The position numbers and the translations under genes were made by a program. From NCBI GenBank assembly GCA_947311845.1, contig CAMZMU010000107.1, positions 41,173,172-41,237,171 on the forward strand: a stretch of 64,000 nucleotides of DNA, written 5' to 3'. Source of the DNA: Poa pratensis (Eukaryota; Streptophyta; Magnoliopsida; Poales; Poaceae). Below the pieces are notes generated by a model. That model searched no databases, was not told where the DNA came from, and was given only the letters and a program-made list of their open reading frames with translations. Shown piece by piece: positions 1 through 11,995 of the stretch. Positions within the stretch are counted from its first letter, which is position 1. Each line of letters starts with the position of its first letter.

Positions 1-772
1 GCCTGCAGCCTGCAACGATGCTGCACGCGAGCGTTGGAGGATCCAGCGACATGTTTGCCAGGGCGCTGCAACAGCATCAGCCATCAGCAGACCAAGGTAG
101 TCGTGCCTGGCTGCGTGCCGGATCCAGGACGCCGGTCGATCGATGTGGACTACTCCATCCGCCTATTTGTCTATTTAAAAAACTTACCCCCCTGTTTTCT
201 CCATTTGTATAAAAAAGGATCCTGCTATCGTGCTCTTGTTCCTTTCTTTGAAACTCCACATCAACAGGTGGCATTCATCTCGGCTAGCAAACCAACAAGA
301 CAAGTGATGAATATCAAGCGCTCGTTAGTCTCGACGTCGGCGGTTTCTTCCTTCCTCTTCACTTTTCTTATAGAAAAAAACTTGCCTCCCTATTTCCCCA
401 TTTCTTAAAAAAAAATAACCCATCCATTGTTGAAAACAAACAACAAATTACGTTACTTGTAAAATTGTGGAGCATGAGTACAAGCAAGAAAAAGATCTAT
501 CATACGCCCTCTCATTCACAATGTAATGACTGGTGTATTGTCAAGTTAATGCTTTTTGACATAATTTAGCCCATTAACATATGGTTCATATAATACAAAA
601 TCATAATTACACATGCTTTTGAATACAAATATAGTGATACAAATTTCATGTCATATAAACACAAATTAATTCTTGATCAAAGTATTGTGCTAAGGAATTG
701 TAACCTGTCTGATATTATGAGACACATGGAATTTTTCTTCGAAACAAAAGGCCGCCAACAAACAAGACCAAC
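1..772. other. Intergenic, no gene seen
   Basis: Short open frames only. The first 400 bases are moderately GC-rich and carry two similar phrases ending in runs of A and T (near 175-215 and 360-415), as if two diverged copies of one short repeat lay side by side. The rest is AT-rich. I see no splice-supported exon and no recognisable protein similarity. Confidence 0.4.
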
Positions 773-1098
773 AAAAAATGAGTCAAGGCAAACCAACCTG
801 TAGTTGGATGGTTAGCAGGGTGGTTGTACCCACAGCCCACCAGAGTTCAAACCACAGGTTTGACATATGTGTGTTGCATTTAGGCGTAATATTCTTTCAG
901 TAGGAGGCGACGTTCCCGTCGACAGCGAGGCACCCGTGGTGACTTCGTCAATCTCAAGACTCAATCCGCCGGCTCAGTATTTCGGAGGTGCTCATAAAGG
1001 TACGGTGTGCGTGCGTGCATTCATAGGGGTGAGTGTGTGCACGTGTATGTGAGCGTCTGTGTTTGTACTGTGTTTCTCAAAACAAAAAAATGAGTCAA
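773..1098 (+). mobile_element. tRNA-derived SINE (Au-like grass SINE), full length with TSD
   Basis: The body is about 787-1084. Its head has an RNA polymerase III type A box (GTTGGATGGTTAGCAGGGTGG region, 803-823) and a B box (GAGTTCAAACC, 843-853). A conserved body follows with GACGTTCCCGTCGACAGCGA (909-928), and the end is TTTCTCAAAACAAAAAAA. A direct repeat AAAAAATGAGTCAA flanks it (773-786 and 1085-1098), the target-site duplication of LINE-driven insertion. The 3' end TTTCTC plus A-run reappears in two very short insertions elsewhere in the window. The family name is from memory; the SINE structure is read directly. Confidence 0.85.
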
Positions 1099-3330
1099 TG
1101 ACAAACTAATAGTTGACACTTCAGATAATCTAGATTCTAGAGTTGTCTATTTATTTACACCTTAACGTGACATTCAAGCTTGTACTTTGGATGTTTGCTG
1201 GTTATTTATCATATTTATATATCTTAAAACTATATAGAGGTTTTTAGGTATTTAAGGATTCTATGCGGAAAGGTAAATACAGACATTTGAAGTTATATCA
1301 GGATTTTTTCTTAAATATACAATGAAATCTCTCATAACAAAAGATTTTAAACTAAAAAGGTGTGACCAAATAAAGTCTCGGTCTAGCACTATAATAAAAG
1401 AATAATAGTTGACAAACATTCGTCTAAATATTATGAGTTTGTTTACATCTGCTTCTACCCGTTATACCGGGAAAGAGGAGTCAATATAATACACTAGAAC
1501 ATATATACATAACAATAAACATACTTCTAACGGCAATATGTCGTATGATCAAGTAAAAGAGTTTAGTAAAAATATATCATAATGTTCTACCTTAGAGTGT
1601 TTCTCCAAAACTGTGGGTCTAGCCCTAACTCGCATAGAGAGCAGACCCTTGTGCCAAACACCGACAAATATGGTTCAGGTGAGCATAGGTGGTGTGGTGA
1701 ATAAATGGTTTTGCATTCTCCTCTATCGAAGTGATTCTTGTGCGCATGCATTTAAAGATGAAGTCGGTCAGTCGGCTCTCCATGTGATACGGTTTTGCAC
1801 CTCCATTATGTCTTTTTGTGTTTGTGCCCATCGCACATAACTAGCTATTGATTTTTCCTCGTAGCACTTAACAAAATACAGATATACCATGTGATGTGAG
1901 TGCTTCTTGAAATATTTTTTACTATAAATAATCATGTTGTACCAGACTAAATTTATTTACATCGACAAAAAAAAACTTTTTCAAGACTTAGCAAGGTGGT
2001 GGCACACGATGTATGGGAGACACAAGAAACTAAGGCAAGGTCAAATGATGAAAGATGTGGAAATACAATCACATGTCCGGAGAAAAGCAACGGGACTATA
2101 CACAATGTTGGAGGAGATCTATTTGTCGGGCCTTCAAACTGGTTCAGCACACAATGAGTATTTGACTCAAAGCAAATAAACCTTGACTTCGGTTAGGTTC
2201 CAGAAAATTGAGAAATATTATCTACTAACGATACCGACTGCTTTCACCCTTCCTAGTTGCTTCTATTTGTTTTCGAGATTGCTAATCAATCTTCCATATT
2301 GTCCATAACATCACATTAATTACCTAGAATTTGAAAGATTAAAGTATTTAATCAAAGTAAAAAAGGGGCCATATGTCACCAGTTAGTTTGGGGATTGCAT
2401 TCTGGTGTCAAGAAACGAAATCTGTCATCTCCGACCATGGATTCAGATGTTGTGCATGTTTTGTTTGGGGCCTACACGATTTCTCTGTGTTATTACATAT
2501 CCTTCACATATTTGACAAAAAAGCCTACACAATTTCTCTGTGTTATTTGTTTTAGGTTCAGGGATTATGGTTGTACTAGGTCACATAAATTGTGTGTATC
2601 ATATCGAAACAACATACAACTATTGGTATGAATAAGGCGGTATCCTCTAACGCCTTACACTATAAGAGAAGATAGAATTTGTATTATACATCATGTTAAT
2701 GCTGAGTGTATTCTCTAGCAGCAGTTACTTGCTCACATGGATATTAGAACACATTATCACTAAAATAAATTAAAAAGTTTGGTGAAATTAAAAAGTGGCC
2801 TGGTTTCTCGTGTCTAAACAATTATCCATATCTGAATGTGCAGAGTGGAGGTGTGGCGACGAATCAGTTGTGTGATCATTGGTGTGCTGGCAACACATGT
2901 TACCTTCCTTCCCGTCTCGCCTAGGCCATTAGATCATCGGCCGATGGTTGCTAGAGAGTGGCTGACGTCTAGTGGTAGACCAAGAGAGTGGACACGATGG
3001 GCCACCCATCCTGAGATTTTGTATGGTCCATATACCATGGAATTAAATAAAACATCCAAATACCATGTATAAATTAACTTTTTCGTGTCAAAGTCGACCA
3101 CCCTGGTTCTAACACCTGGGTGGCTAGGCCTGCCATGTATGAGACCTGTAGCGATGTTGTTTGCGGGGTTTTCTCCATCCTGTTCATCTGGCTAGGTCGA
3201 GGATATCCAGGGTGCTATTTTCAATGAACGTCTCGCCTCCCATGATGAGACTCTCCTTTCATCGGTGACTACTCTAACCAATGTTGTTTCGGTACCAAGT
3301 ATAGAGTACACATACTTTGTTACATTTTGA
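1099..3330. other. Intergenic, mostly AT-rich, no gene seen
   Basis: No exon with splice support and no familiar protein. A GC-richer island lies near 2840-3250. Small open frames there (for example 2836-3072) have no recognisable similarity and no codon bias I can judge, so they are not called as genes. Confidence 0.4.
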
Positions 3331-3344
3331 CTTGCTAGACAATT

Positions 3345-3985
3345 TTGACCCCACAAAAGTAGTGTCATTGGTTCTCTTTATACTCTAGAAGTTTCTGTAA
3401 ATATTCTTATCTAATCATACACTAGGAACTACTATCGAAATATCATCTTGCTAGATCGTACTCTTTACATACTTTATCGTAAAAATGCATAGACTATATA
3501 AATAATTCATTATAGACAATATTTTCAAACAGACTTTTGTCATAAAATACAATTTAAGATTTCCAATGATATTAAAAACAAAACACACAAATTAATATTT
3601 AATAATATGTATAATTATGAGTATAAAATATGCGAAAAAATAGATAATTATATTTGTAATAATGTAACATGCAAGACATAGGATGTAGATAAGTACAAAA
3701 GTTTAGTATAAATTTTATTTATTTTGACCACACAAAAGTACAGTCGTAGGTTCTCTTTGTACACTAGAAGTTTTTGTAAATATTCTTACTTAATCATACA
3801 CTAAGAACTACTACTGAAATATCATCTTCTACTCTTCCGTACTTCATCGTAAAAGCATATAGACTATATAGACTATACATTATAGACAATATGTTTCGAA
3901 CAGACTTTTGTCACAAAATACAGTTTAAGATTTTTAATTACCTTATAGACAAAAGACACACCAATTAATATATATATTAACATTT
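3345..3985. repeat. AT-rich direct duplication, two copies about 375 bp apart
   Basis: The segment at about 3345-3610 recurs at about 3723-3985. Both copies contain, in order, CACAAAAGTA, GGTTCTCTTT, CTAGAAGTTT, TGTAAATATTCTTA, AATCATACACTA, GAACTACTA, GAAATATCATCTT, TAGACTATATA and CAGACTTTTGTCA. The copies differ by many substitutions and small indels, so the duplication is old. No coding content. Confidence 0.75.
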
Positions 3986-5702
3986 ACAATCAGGTGTTTA
4001 AATATGCTAACACATATATAATTATATTTGTAATACCGTAGCATGCTTAAAATAAGATGTAGATAGGAAAAATATGTCTTTGGTAGGATAATAGCAAGTG
4101 CTAGGTTACAAAATGACTCAATGTGCAAAGCTCAGAAAGACAACATTCCTGGTGTTGAACAAGAGGTAGTTAGTTGTATCGGTGATTTTAATGAATATGT
4201 TGTTGAATTCTGCAAACAGAACATTTATATTTTTTAATACCACCTATGTGGACATGTTTTATATACATGATTATTATTACGAGAAATACATAAATCATCT
4301 ACCCCTCCCTCTCTACCGGGACCAAAGTTACCTCCTTTCCGTTCACTCCCCTCCGCCCCGGTACCTGCACCGCCCTCCTTGGCTGCCATTGGCGACCGAG
4401 CTCGGTGGCGTCAAAGGGCCGCGCGCGCAGTCCATTTGTTTAAGCCCTCCGGCCCCCTTCGCTCCCCGCACGACCCCCACCACTCCTCCACCACCCCCTC
4501 GCCGCCATTGCCTCCCCTCCCAACAGCAACAGCGCGCGCGCCGCCCTCCGCCGGCGGGAATCCCCATGAGAGCCCCGCGAGCACCAGCTCCATGACGACC
4601 CCGCCCCGCTGCGAATGGCAGATCCCGGCCTCGACATCGACAAGGTTCGTTAACCTTCCCCCTTCTTCTCCCCCTCCACCTCTCTCTCTGTCTCTGTACC
4701 TCCTCCCGCCGCCATCCCTCCGCTACCTTTTCCCCATTGTACCTCCTACATGCCTGCAAAATGCCAATGCGGCAGGGGTGGGAATAGCTAGCAGCCGCTT
4801 TATCACCGCGATTTCAGTGCCGGAGCTTAATTGCTCGGTGGAATGCCAGCCAGCCAGAGCCAGCAAAGGACACCAATGGTGATTGCAGGCAGGGGCAGTG
4901 CGGTGCCGGAGCATGGGCACCGCTGCCCGTGCTTGCTATCCGTGATTCCCATGGTTCTGTTGCATTTGGACCTGCAGATCCCGGGAGAGATGTAGCCCTT
5001 AGAGAACGAATTTGCGATTTGTAGCCTGGCATTTTGTTCTGGGCTTGTGGCGTTGCATCCTCAGGTGTCGCCCGGCGGTACCCTGTTCTGTCAACCACAA
5101 TTATGGAGAATACGTGCCACCGGTTTTCGGTCCGGGTTAAATTCTGAATACCAATCGAGGTTGTGTTTGTGTAGCTACTTATTACTCGGTTAGGGGCTTA
5201 AGATGCACTGCATCTGTCATCCTGTGTCATGCACTTTGCTGGCTCTTCTGTTCCTGGTTAAGAGCAGGACTACCTCCGGTGTATCACCACAATGTAGGTG
5301 CTTGCATCCTACACCTCTGCTACTGATGAAAAGATTCTTGCTATCTCCCCATTTTTTTACATATTCTCAGTAAATGGGAGGGTTCGTTGAGGTGGCAAAG
5401 CACGCTATACATTCAGCACTGCAGCCTTCCCATGTGACCCCAGGGGCATTACATTACAATGAAGAGAACAGAGCTACAGACAAGTGTTTTTTCATTAGTT
5501 CGTTTTGTTCCCAGGGAAATGGACAAAAACACACACATGGAACTTTCCCATTAGCATTGGTCCTGGCAAACTTTGGACTGCGAAGCGGTGCATCCCTAGG
5601 ACATCTTAAGTCTGGCGGAAGAGCTTTTGTTAATGTTTTTTACTCATGGTATGCGCCGCTTACTGGACTTGATGATTGCGTTCATCCTCGTGAATGTGGC
5701 AG

Positions 5703-6610
5703 GCGCTTATTGCTTTAAAGAAAGGCACCCAGCTGCTTAAGTATGGTCGCAAGGGGAAGCCCAAGTTTACTCCCTTCAGACTATCAAATGTAAGTTCATT
5801 TTTGCAGATGTTGCTACAAATCTCGCTCACTATCTCTCTATGTGTGCAGGCGTCATGTTTCGACACAACTGGTGTTTAAGAACGATTTTTGAAATTTATG
5901 GCCTAAACTAGACTTGTGTTTTTATATGGTTTTCCTTTGATTTGTGGTTCATGGAACTGTATCAGGAATACCTTTAAAAGGCTTGCTTAATTTTTACTTT
6001 TGCTTCCTACAAAAAAGGGAAGCGTCTTAAAAATGGCAGCCATTTGTTAATCTACATGAGGACCAAGAGCAGTGTAAACTTGTTTTGCGATTGTTATATG
6101 TTGTCAAGTCATTCCTTTCGTGTGCTCTGCAGGATGAATCAACTCTTGTTTGGATCTCAAGCAACCAAGAGAAAAGTTTAAAACTAGCTTCTGTGTCCAG
6201 AATCCTCTCAGGACAAAGAACGGTAAGGACATCTAGAGAGTATGGCCATTTGATGTCTGAACATTTGTTCTTATTCTGAAGTATTTGATGTCTCAACATT
6301 TGTTCCTTTTTCAGCTGGTTTTCCAACGTTTTCTGCTCCCTGAGAAGGACCATTTATCCTTCTCACTCATATATAAAGATGGCAAGCGATCCCTCGATCT
6401 GGTACTATAACGAGAACAATTTGATACTTTCCTTCTCTACTGTTTCAAAATAAACACCATCTAATTAATTTTGCTCTGTTTCAAAGATCTGCAAGGATAA
6501 GGTGAAACACAGGTGTGGTTTACATGCCTTAACGCATTGATATCTCCAGGACAGCACGGATTCCAACCCAACATACTGATGAAATGCGCAGTGCTGCCCT
6601 TTCTTTTGAT
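5703..6610 (+). other. PH-domain exons 2-5 of the PRAF-type gene
   Basis: The four exons read ALIALKKGTQLLKYGRKGKP..., DESTLVWISSNQEKSLKL..., LVFQRFLLPEKDYLxFSLIYKDG-like and ICKDK..., the typical plant PRAF PH domain. Exons 2, 3 and 4 are 87, 90 and 87 nt and in phase. Exon 5 (6487-6610) is out of frame twice: a T is missing after AAGG at about 6502 and one base near 6570. After the second break the expected TDEMRSAALSFD follows. Confidence 0.85.
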
Positions 6611-7158
6611 GTAAATCTCTGGTTCAACATAGCTTACTTGTATGCAAGTTTTTTTTCTTTAATAATACAATCTTGACCGCTATCATTGCTTGAGTAAATG
6701 ATTTCATATCATCAAAACTATCAGTATCTTTCCATCAGTCTCAGTTCTACCTTAACTAGATTTTTTGCAGCGATCGACTGTCAGCCCAGTATCATCAACC
6801 TTTTATGCTGTAGTATATTTGTCTTGACTGTTGTTGCACAAATCCCCATGCTTTTGATGCTAATAGCACGATGTCTGAGAGTATCTCATAACAGCAAAAC
6901 ACTATTCTGGGGATTCTGCCCAGTGGAGAATTGCCACTTCCTGTTTAATGTTTTTTCAGAGTTTTAACTGCCACTAACATAATTGTGCTTATGCTAGTCC
7001 ATTACGTAAAATGCACTCATGTAGTTTACAAAACTGTGATCTCGTTCGTTATCTGCTTTCAAGTGCATCGTTCAGTTTCTAGTTGTAGAAAATAGATGAA
7101 CCACACCTTTAAAAGATGATATGCTAGGCTTCTGAACTTTTGCTATGATTTGTTTCAG

Positions 7159-8541
7159 TGTGGCAGAGAAAGTAGCCTAAGCAGTAGCTCCACATTTACC
7201 ACGGATTCCCTTGAGAACAAGTTGAGCTCCGCAAATTCTAAGGACCGTTCTTCTGGAGAATATACATATTCAGAAAGGACTGATGTGTCAGATATGCAAG
7301 TGAAAGGTGCTTCTTCATTAGATATTCGAGTCAGTGTTTCCAGTGCTCTCAGCACATCCAGCCATGGTTCTGGTGGAGAAGATTCTGAATCGTTTGGGGA
7401 TGTTTATGTCTGGGGAGAAGTCATGTGTGATACCGGGTCTGATGGAAACACACACTTCCCTGGTGCAACTACTGATATTCTTGTGCCAAAGCCCTTAGAG
7501 TCAAATGTAATGCTTGATGTCAGTTCTGTGGCTTGTGGTGTGAAGCATGCTGCACTTGTTACAAGACAGACCGAGGTATTTTCGTGGGGCGTAGAGTGCA
7601 GCGGGCGGCTTGGTCATGGGGCTAGCACAAGCATTTTTCAGCCATGTCTACTCGAGTCATTGTCAACCTGCAATGTTGAAATAATTGCTTGTGGCGAATT
7701 CCACACTTGTGCTGTTACTGCAACAGGCGATCTTTACACCTGGGGAGATGGTACCCACAATGCCGGACTCCTTGGTCATGGTAGTACCGTGAGTCACTGG
7801 ATCCCCAAAAGAGTTTCAGGTCCCCTGGAAGGCCTTCATGTGTCAGCTGTCTCTTGTGGTACTTGGCATACAGCTTTGATAACTAGTTCCGGGCAGCTAT
7901 ACACATTTGGTGACGGCACATTCGGCGCCTTAGGTCACGGCAATCGAGAGACTATCTCGTATCCAAAGGAAGTGGAGTCTTTGAAGGGTTTGAGGACGAT
8001 TTCTGTTTCATGTGGGGTGTGGCATAGTGCTGCCGTGGTTGAGTTATCATGACGCAGTCAAATGCTTCATCTGGAAAGTTATTTACCTGGGGAGACGGAG
8101 ACAAGTATCGCCTTGGGCATGGTGACAGGTCTTCGAAACTCAAACCAACCTGTGTGCCCTCGCTGATAGATTACAACTTCCATAAGTCTGCATGTGGCCA
8201 TACTCTCACGGTTGGGTTGACTACTTCAGGGCACATGTTCACGTAGGGAGCTCGGTGTACGGACAGCTTGGCAATCCCAATAATGATGGAAGGTTTCCAC
8301 GTCTAGTCGAAGAGAAGGTCGGCGGCGGTGGTGTTGTGGAGGTTGCCTGTGGATCTTATCATGTTGCAGTACTGACAAATACCGGTGAAGTTTACACTTG
8401 GGGTAAGGGTGCAAACGGGAGATTGGGTCACGGTGATATCGCGACCGTAAGGTACCTACACTTGTTGAGGCTTTTAGGGATAGGTCCGTAAAGCGCATTG
8501 CTTGTGGATCAGGCTTTACAGCTGCAATTTGTCAACATAAA
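7159..8541 (+). other. RCC1 repeat region of the PRAF-type gene
   Basis: A serine-rich linker ([15 protein letters not shown]..., [20 protein letters not shown]) leads into RCC1 blades with the recurring pattern VxSVACGxxHxALVT, VFSWGxxxxGRLGHG, LYTWGDG, LYTFGDG and [16 protein letters not shown]. The frame from 7159 is open to 8052. A G lost in GAGGTT near 8043 then moves the reading to the frame of 8049. Another loss near 8245 (before [11 protein letters not shown]) and one near 8455 (TACCTACA for TACCCTACA) follow. Blade order is collinear with the family. Confidence 0.88.
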
Positions 8542-9129
8542 TGGGTGTCCGGGATGGAGCAGTCTCAGTGTTCAGCATGTAGACAGCCATTTGGGTTCAC
8601 TCGAAAGCGGCACAACTGTTACAATGTGGTTAGTACACTGTCATGCATGCAGTCAAAAAAGGCTCCAAGAGCAGCATTGTCTCCTAATCCTGGAAAGCCA
8701 TACCGTGTATGTGATCATGCCACGAAGTTAAGCAAAGTTATGGATTCTGTGTCAGTTATAGCAGGAACACTATACCTCGCATACCAGGTGATACCAAGAC
8801 TGAGAATGGACACAAAAGCAAACCGTTGCACCAGTTACTAGTTCAGATATGATCAAGAATTTAGATGCGAAGGCAGCAAAGCAGACAAAAAGTATGACTA
8901 CGCGCCTCAGTTCCCTGCAATTTGGCAGCTAAACGACATCCCTTTCATCGGTCTGGTGACCTGCACAATACAGGTTCGGCAGTAACAAACGCATGCCCAA
9001 CGACGCAAATATACTTCACAGTTTTAAGAATGCCGTATCTAAATTCTTTTACCTCCTTGTCTTCAGGAAGCTTTGAAAGTCTCAGGGATGCGAATGAACT
9101 TTTGAAGCAGAGGTTCAAAAACTAAAAGA
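8542..9129 (+). other. FYVE zinc finger and linker of the PRAF-type gene
   Basis: The FYVE-type finger reads [20 protein letters not shown], then RHNCYN, a scrambled [15 protein letters not shown] stretch, then [11 protein letters not shown]. The Cys pairs of the zinc sites are present once frameshifts are allowed for. Bases are missing at about 8626, 8631, 8653, 8717 and 8757. The linker (AAKQTK..., APQFPAIWQLNDIPFIG, then SFESLRDANELLKQ) has further one-base losses near 8830, 8890 and 9112. It ends at the donor GTATGC. Confidence 0.8.
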
Positions 9130-9210
9130 AGAGGTATGCTTGGTTCTATTTTATTTTAAACAGCCGAAAAGAACAGGGAAACAGAGTTCTTATGCTTGTC
9201 TATGGATCAG

Positions 9211-10289
9211 GTTAATAGCTTGAAACAGCAACGTGAACAGCAAGACGCTGAGTTGCAGAAGTCAGAGGCAAAAGCCAATGAGGCCGTGACCCTTGCAGCT
9301 GAAGAGGTATCCAAATCGAAGGCTGCAAAAGAGGTCATAAAATCACTGACGACACAGGTGATGTTTCGAATATAATTTCGCACAATCTTATTGATGTTGA
9401 AATTGGTACTGTACTAGATGGATGTTTTTTGTTTTACAGTTATGTCTCTTTTGTTCTTTGCGCCTTTCACATTAACGATTGTCAACCATACAAGGAAATA
9501 ACCTTATTCAGTAACACCAACAGGTAAAAGAAATGGCTGAGAGGCTTCCTCCAGCGGACTCTGACGCGAGGCCACCACGGCTTGTGTATCTACCTGGCGA
9601 TGTGGCTCCTCCTGAAACTGGGAGAGAAAGCCAGAAGAGATACGACCCAGGGGCATTCCTTATCCCCAAACACCGACCTCTGTCGCGTCTGCTCGGTTTA
9701 ATGGGCTGCCTCCACAAGCCTATCAAGTAAGTAACCCCGGTGACAACACCATGGCTCCACACGAGAGCACGTTTGAGAATTTCAGCAAGATCAAAGAGTT
9801 CCCAGCCGCGCAGCATAGGACGAACGGTGGGATGCCGGGGCATCGTCCCAGATCAGAGGATTTCGACCGTCGGGAAACGGAAAGGTTCCAGATAAACCTG
9901 CAAGGCTGGAACATGAGAGGCTCCAGTTCACCCGGTAGCCAAGTTGAGGCAGAGTGGATAGAGCAGTTTGAACCCGGGGTGTATGTGACGCTGGTTTCTT
10001 TTCATGATGGAACCAAAGAGCTGAAAAGAGTGCGGTTCAGGTAAGGCACTGCATAGTCAGAACCCGTTACGTTACATACTTGCATGCATGAATGTATAAC
10101 CACATCAACATTCTCTTGCTTGGATGTTGTCATGAGTGTCCTGACATGATGTTTAAACACTTTTTTGGCAGCCGAAGAAGATTTGGAGAACATCAAGCGG
10201 AGTCATGGTGGAGTGAAAACCACGAAAGGGTGTATGACAAGTACAACGTGCGGAAAACCGACCGGATATCTTCAGTGATGACGTCTTAG
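9211..10289 (+). other. Coiled-coil and BRX exons of the PRAF-type gene
   Basis: Exon 7 (9211-9357, 49 codons) is intact and reads as an amphipathic coiled coil ([20 protein letters not shown]...). Exon 8 (9524-10040) continues VKEMAERLPP, loses one T near 9698, then runs to the BRX domain start (AEWIEQFEPGVYVTLVS). Exon 9 (10172-10289) completes BRX with [20 protein letters not shown] and KYNVR and stops at TAG. BRX domains mediate protein pairing in this family. Confidence 0.88.
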
Positions 10290-10548
10290 TGTCGGCGCCT
10301 ACATTTTGCTAGATGTCCAAACCATCACAACCAGGAGCAACTGCAGCATGCCGCATTATCTCCATCGTTTAAGAAAAGCATAACTGGAATTCAAGCAACC
10401 AAAGATGCGCATGGCCAAGCTTATTCCTAACCGTGGGGCATGCCTTATAAATTTTTTCTGGTGTTGTCTCCTGGACTATGTATGTGAGTATGCCCACGTC
10501 TGTACTGCTGTATAGAAGTAGCATGATACACGCGGTCGGCGCTACATG

Positions 10549-11439
10549 AGCAATGATGTGGTGGCCTTATCTTTTTTCCCCTCTTTTCTCCTTTCCTCTC
10601 TTGAGAGTCGACTCTCGCTCCCAGTTTCCTTCCCCGGCTCGTTCCCCTCTCCTCTCCGGCGGCGCTGCCGGCCGGCGTGGACGAGGATGCGATGCGCGGG
10701 TTGTAAATAGTAGATCTAGGTGTTGCTTAAGCTCTATGCTTGTGTTCGCCGGTATGGCGTCTCTCTTCCTCTTCGGCTGGCTTCCGTGACCCGCAGCGAC
10801 GCGGGAGCTTGTTCTTCTCCTTTCTGCAGGTTGGATCCGCGGTGGATTTCTTGCGGGGATGGAGAAGGACGAAGCCGGTTCAATAAAATCGCAGGCCGTA
10901 TCTCCTACTTCGCGGATCGAGGGAGGTGGTGGTGGTTTCTTCCCCTGGCTGACCGTGGTGGTGAGGAGAGGAAGAGAAGCTGCTGCTTCTTCTCTGCATC
11001 GGTGAAGTGGTTTTTTCCTGTTCCTCTTTCTTGGTGTTCTTGCGAGCTGCGTGGTTCATCTGTGATGGTGAAGCTGGCTCGACATCTTGTGCAAGTCGGG
11101 GCGAGCCCCCGCCGATGCTCCATCCTCGTTGCCAAAAGCTTGCTGTTCGGCAAGCGTCTGATGCGGCGAATCCAACGGGATTCAGTTCCCTAAAGGCTTG
11201 TGCAAGTGATACAGCTGCTCCCTTGCTCCTTTTCGTCTTCTGGAGATGCGGCGACGGCGAGGTCAAGGTCGGCGGCGGAAATGGCGATGCAGGGAGGCGT
11301 GCGTAATTTCTTTTTTCCTTGGGGTGTTTTCTGTAAAAGAGGGACAGCTGGACTGTCTCTGGATGTATCCGGGCTTTGTTGAATATTAATCCAGTTTCGG
11401 TTGTTCAAAAAAAAAAAAAAAAAAGCAATGATGTGGTGG
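10549..11439 (+). mobile_element. Poly(A) retroposon with 16-bp TSD, downstream of the PRAF-type gene
   Basis: An exact 16-bp direct repeat AGCAATGATGTGGTGG (10549-10564 and 11424-11439) brackets about 860 bp that ends in a run of 18 A (11407-11424). This is the signature of LINE-machinery retroposition. The insert is GC-rich, begins with a C/T-rich leader and ends TTAATCCAGTTTCGGTTGTTC before the A-run. No reverse transcriptase frame is visible, so it is a non-autonomous element, a truncated LINE tail or a retrocopied transcript. It lies about 275 bp past the PRAF stop, so it may fall within that gene's 3' UTR. Confidence 0.85.
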
Positions 11440-11499
11440 TGCCGTTGCTAAGTCTGACTGACCATGGTACTGCAGTCTAGCCTGTATGTATGTGTATTC

Positions 11500-11790
11500 C
11501 TGGGATTAAGAGGATGAGCTAAAGCTCTTCCAACTTGGTGCTGTGAACTGAATGTGAAGCTCCCGTTTGTTCCGCCCTCGCTGATTTGTCGCAGACAAGG
11601 AATCACATGATGATATTGTCGCGAATTGCCAATCATATGTATGCAGAAGTCAGTTTTTTTTTCTTTTCAAATTGATATGCAGTAGTCAGTCTAGTGATAA
11701 GGTAGATCATACGTGTGCTGCAAAAGGTAAGGATATGTGCTGCTGATCCAATAGTGAGCCCGGTGATAAGGTGGATATTACCTCTTCTAT
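11500..11790 (+). repeat. Degenerate fragment of the local repeat family
   Basis: GATGAGCTAAAGCTCTTC (11513-11530) and, further on, ATGTGCTGCTGATCCAATAG and GGTGATAAGGTGGAT (about 11736-11776) match the left part of the repeat's beta segment (compare 52107-52235). A second shorter copy of CAGTCTAGTGATAAGGTAGA lies at about 11686-11706. No coding content. Confidence 0.6.
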
Positions 11791-11995
11791 CTCTATATAT
11801 AAAGGACGGAGGAAATGGCGCCCTGGGAGCGATCGATTCACTGCAGGTTACTGTTCATGTACGTACTCTACAGTGTTTCGATCCCGCACCGTTGCCTCCC
11901 GATCCGACGGTCCCCGATGCACTTTTGCAAAAAAAACATCGCGTTTTCCGGCAATTACGAACAGGTCCTCCTGTACATAAGGCAGGACCGTAACC

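Larger units (their letters stand above)
4615..10289 (+). pseudogene. PRAF-type gene: PH, RCC1 repeats, FYVE, coiled coil, BRX; frame broken
   Basis: PRAF-family proteins carry an N-terminal PH domain, seven RCC1 (beta-propeller) repeats, a FYVE zinc finger that binds phosphoinositide membranes, and a C-terminal BRX domain. Nine exons fit this order: 4615-4644 (MADPGLDIDK), 5703-5789, 6133-6222, 6315-6401, 6487-6610, 7159 to about 9129, 9211-9357, 9524-10040 and 10172-10289. Introns begin GT and end AG. The start at 4615 fits the usual MADP-type N terminus and lies behind a CT-rich leader. The frame is lost at about 14 places, nearly all single-base deletions inside short homopolymers, mostly at 8040-9115. 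With splice sites intact and few other lesions, this may be a live gene in error-prone sequence or a young pseudogene. The family call is firm; the functional state is open. Confidence 0.85.
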
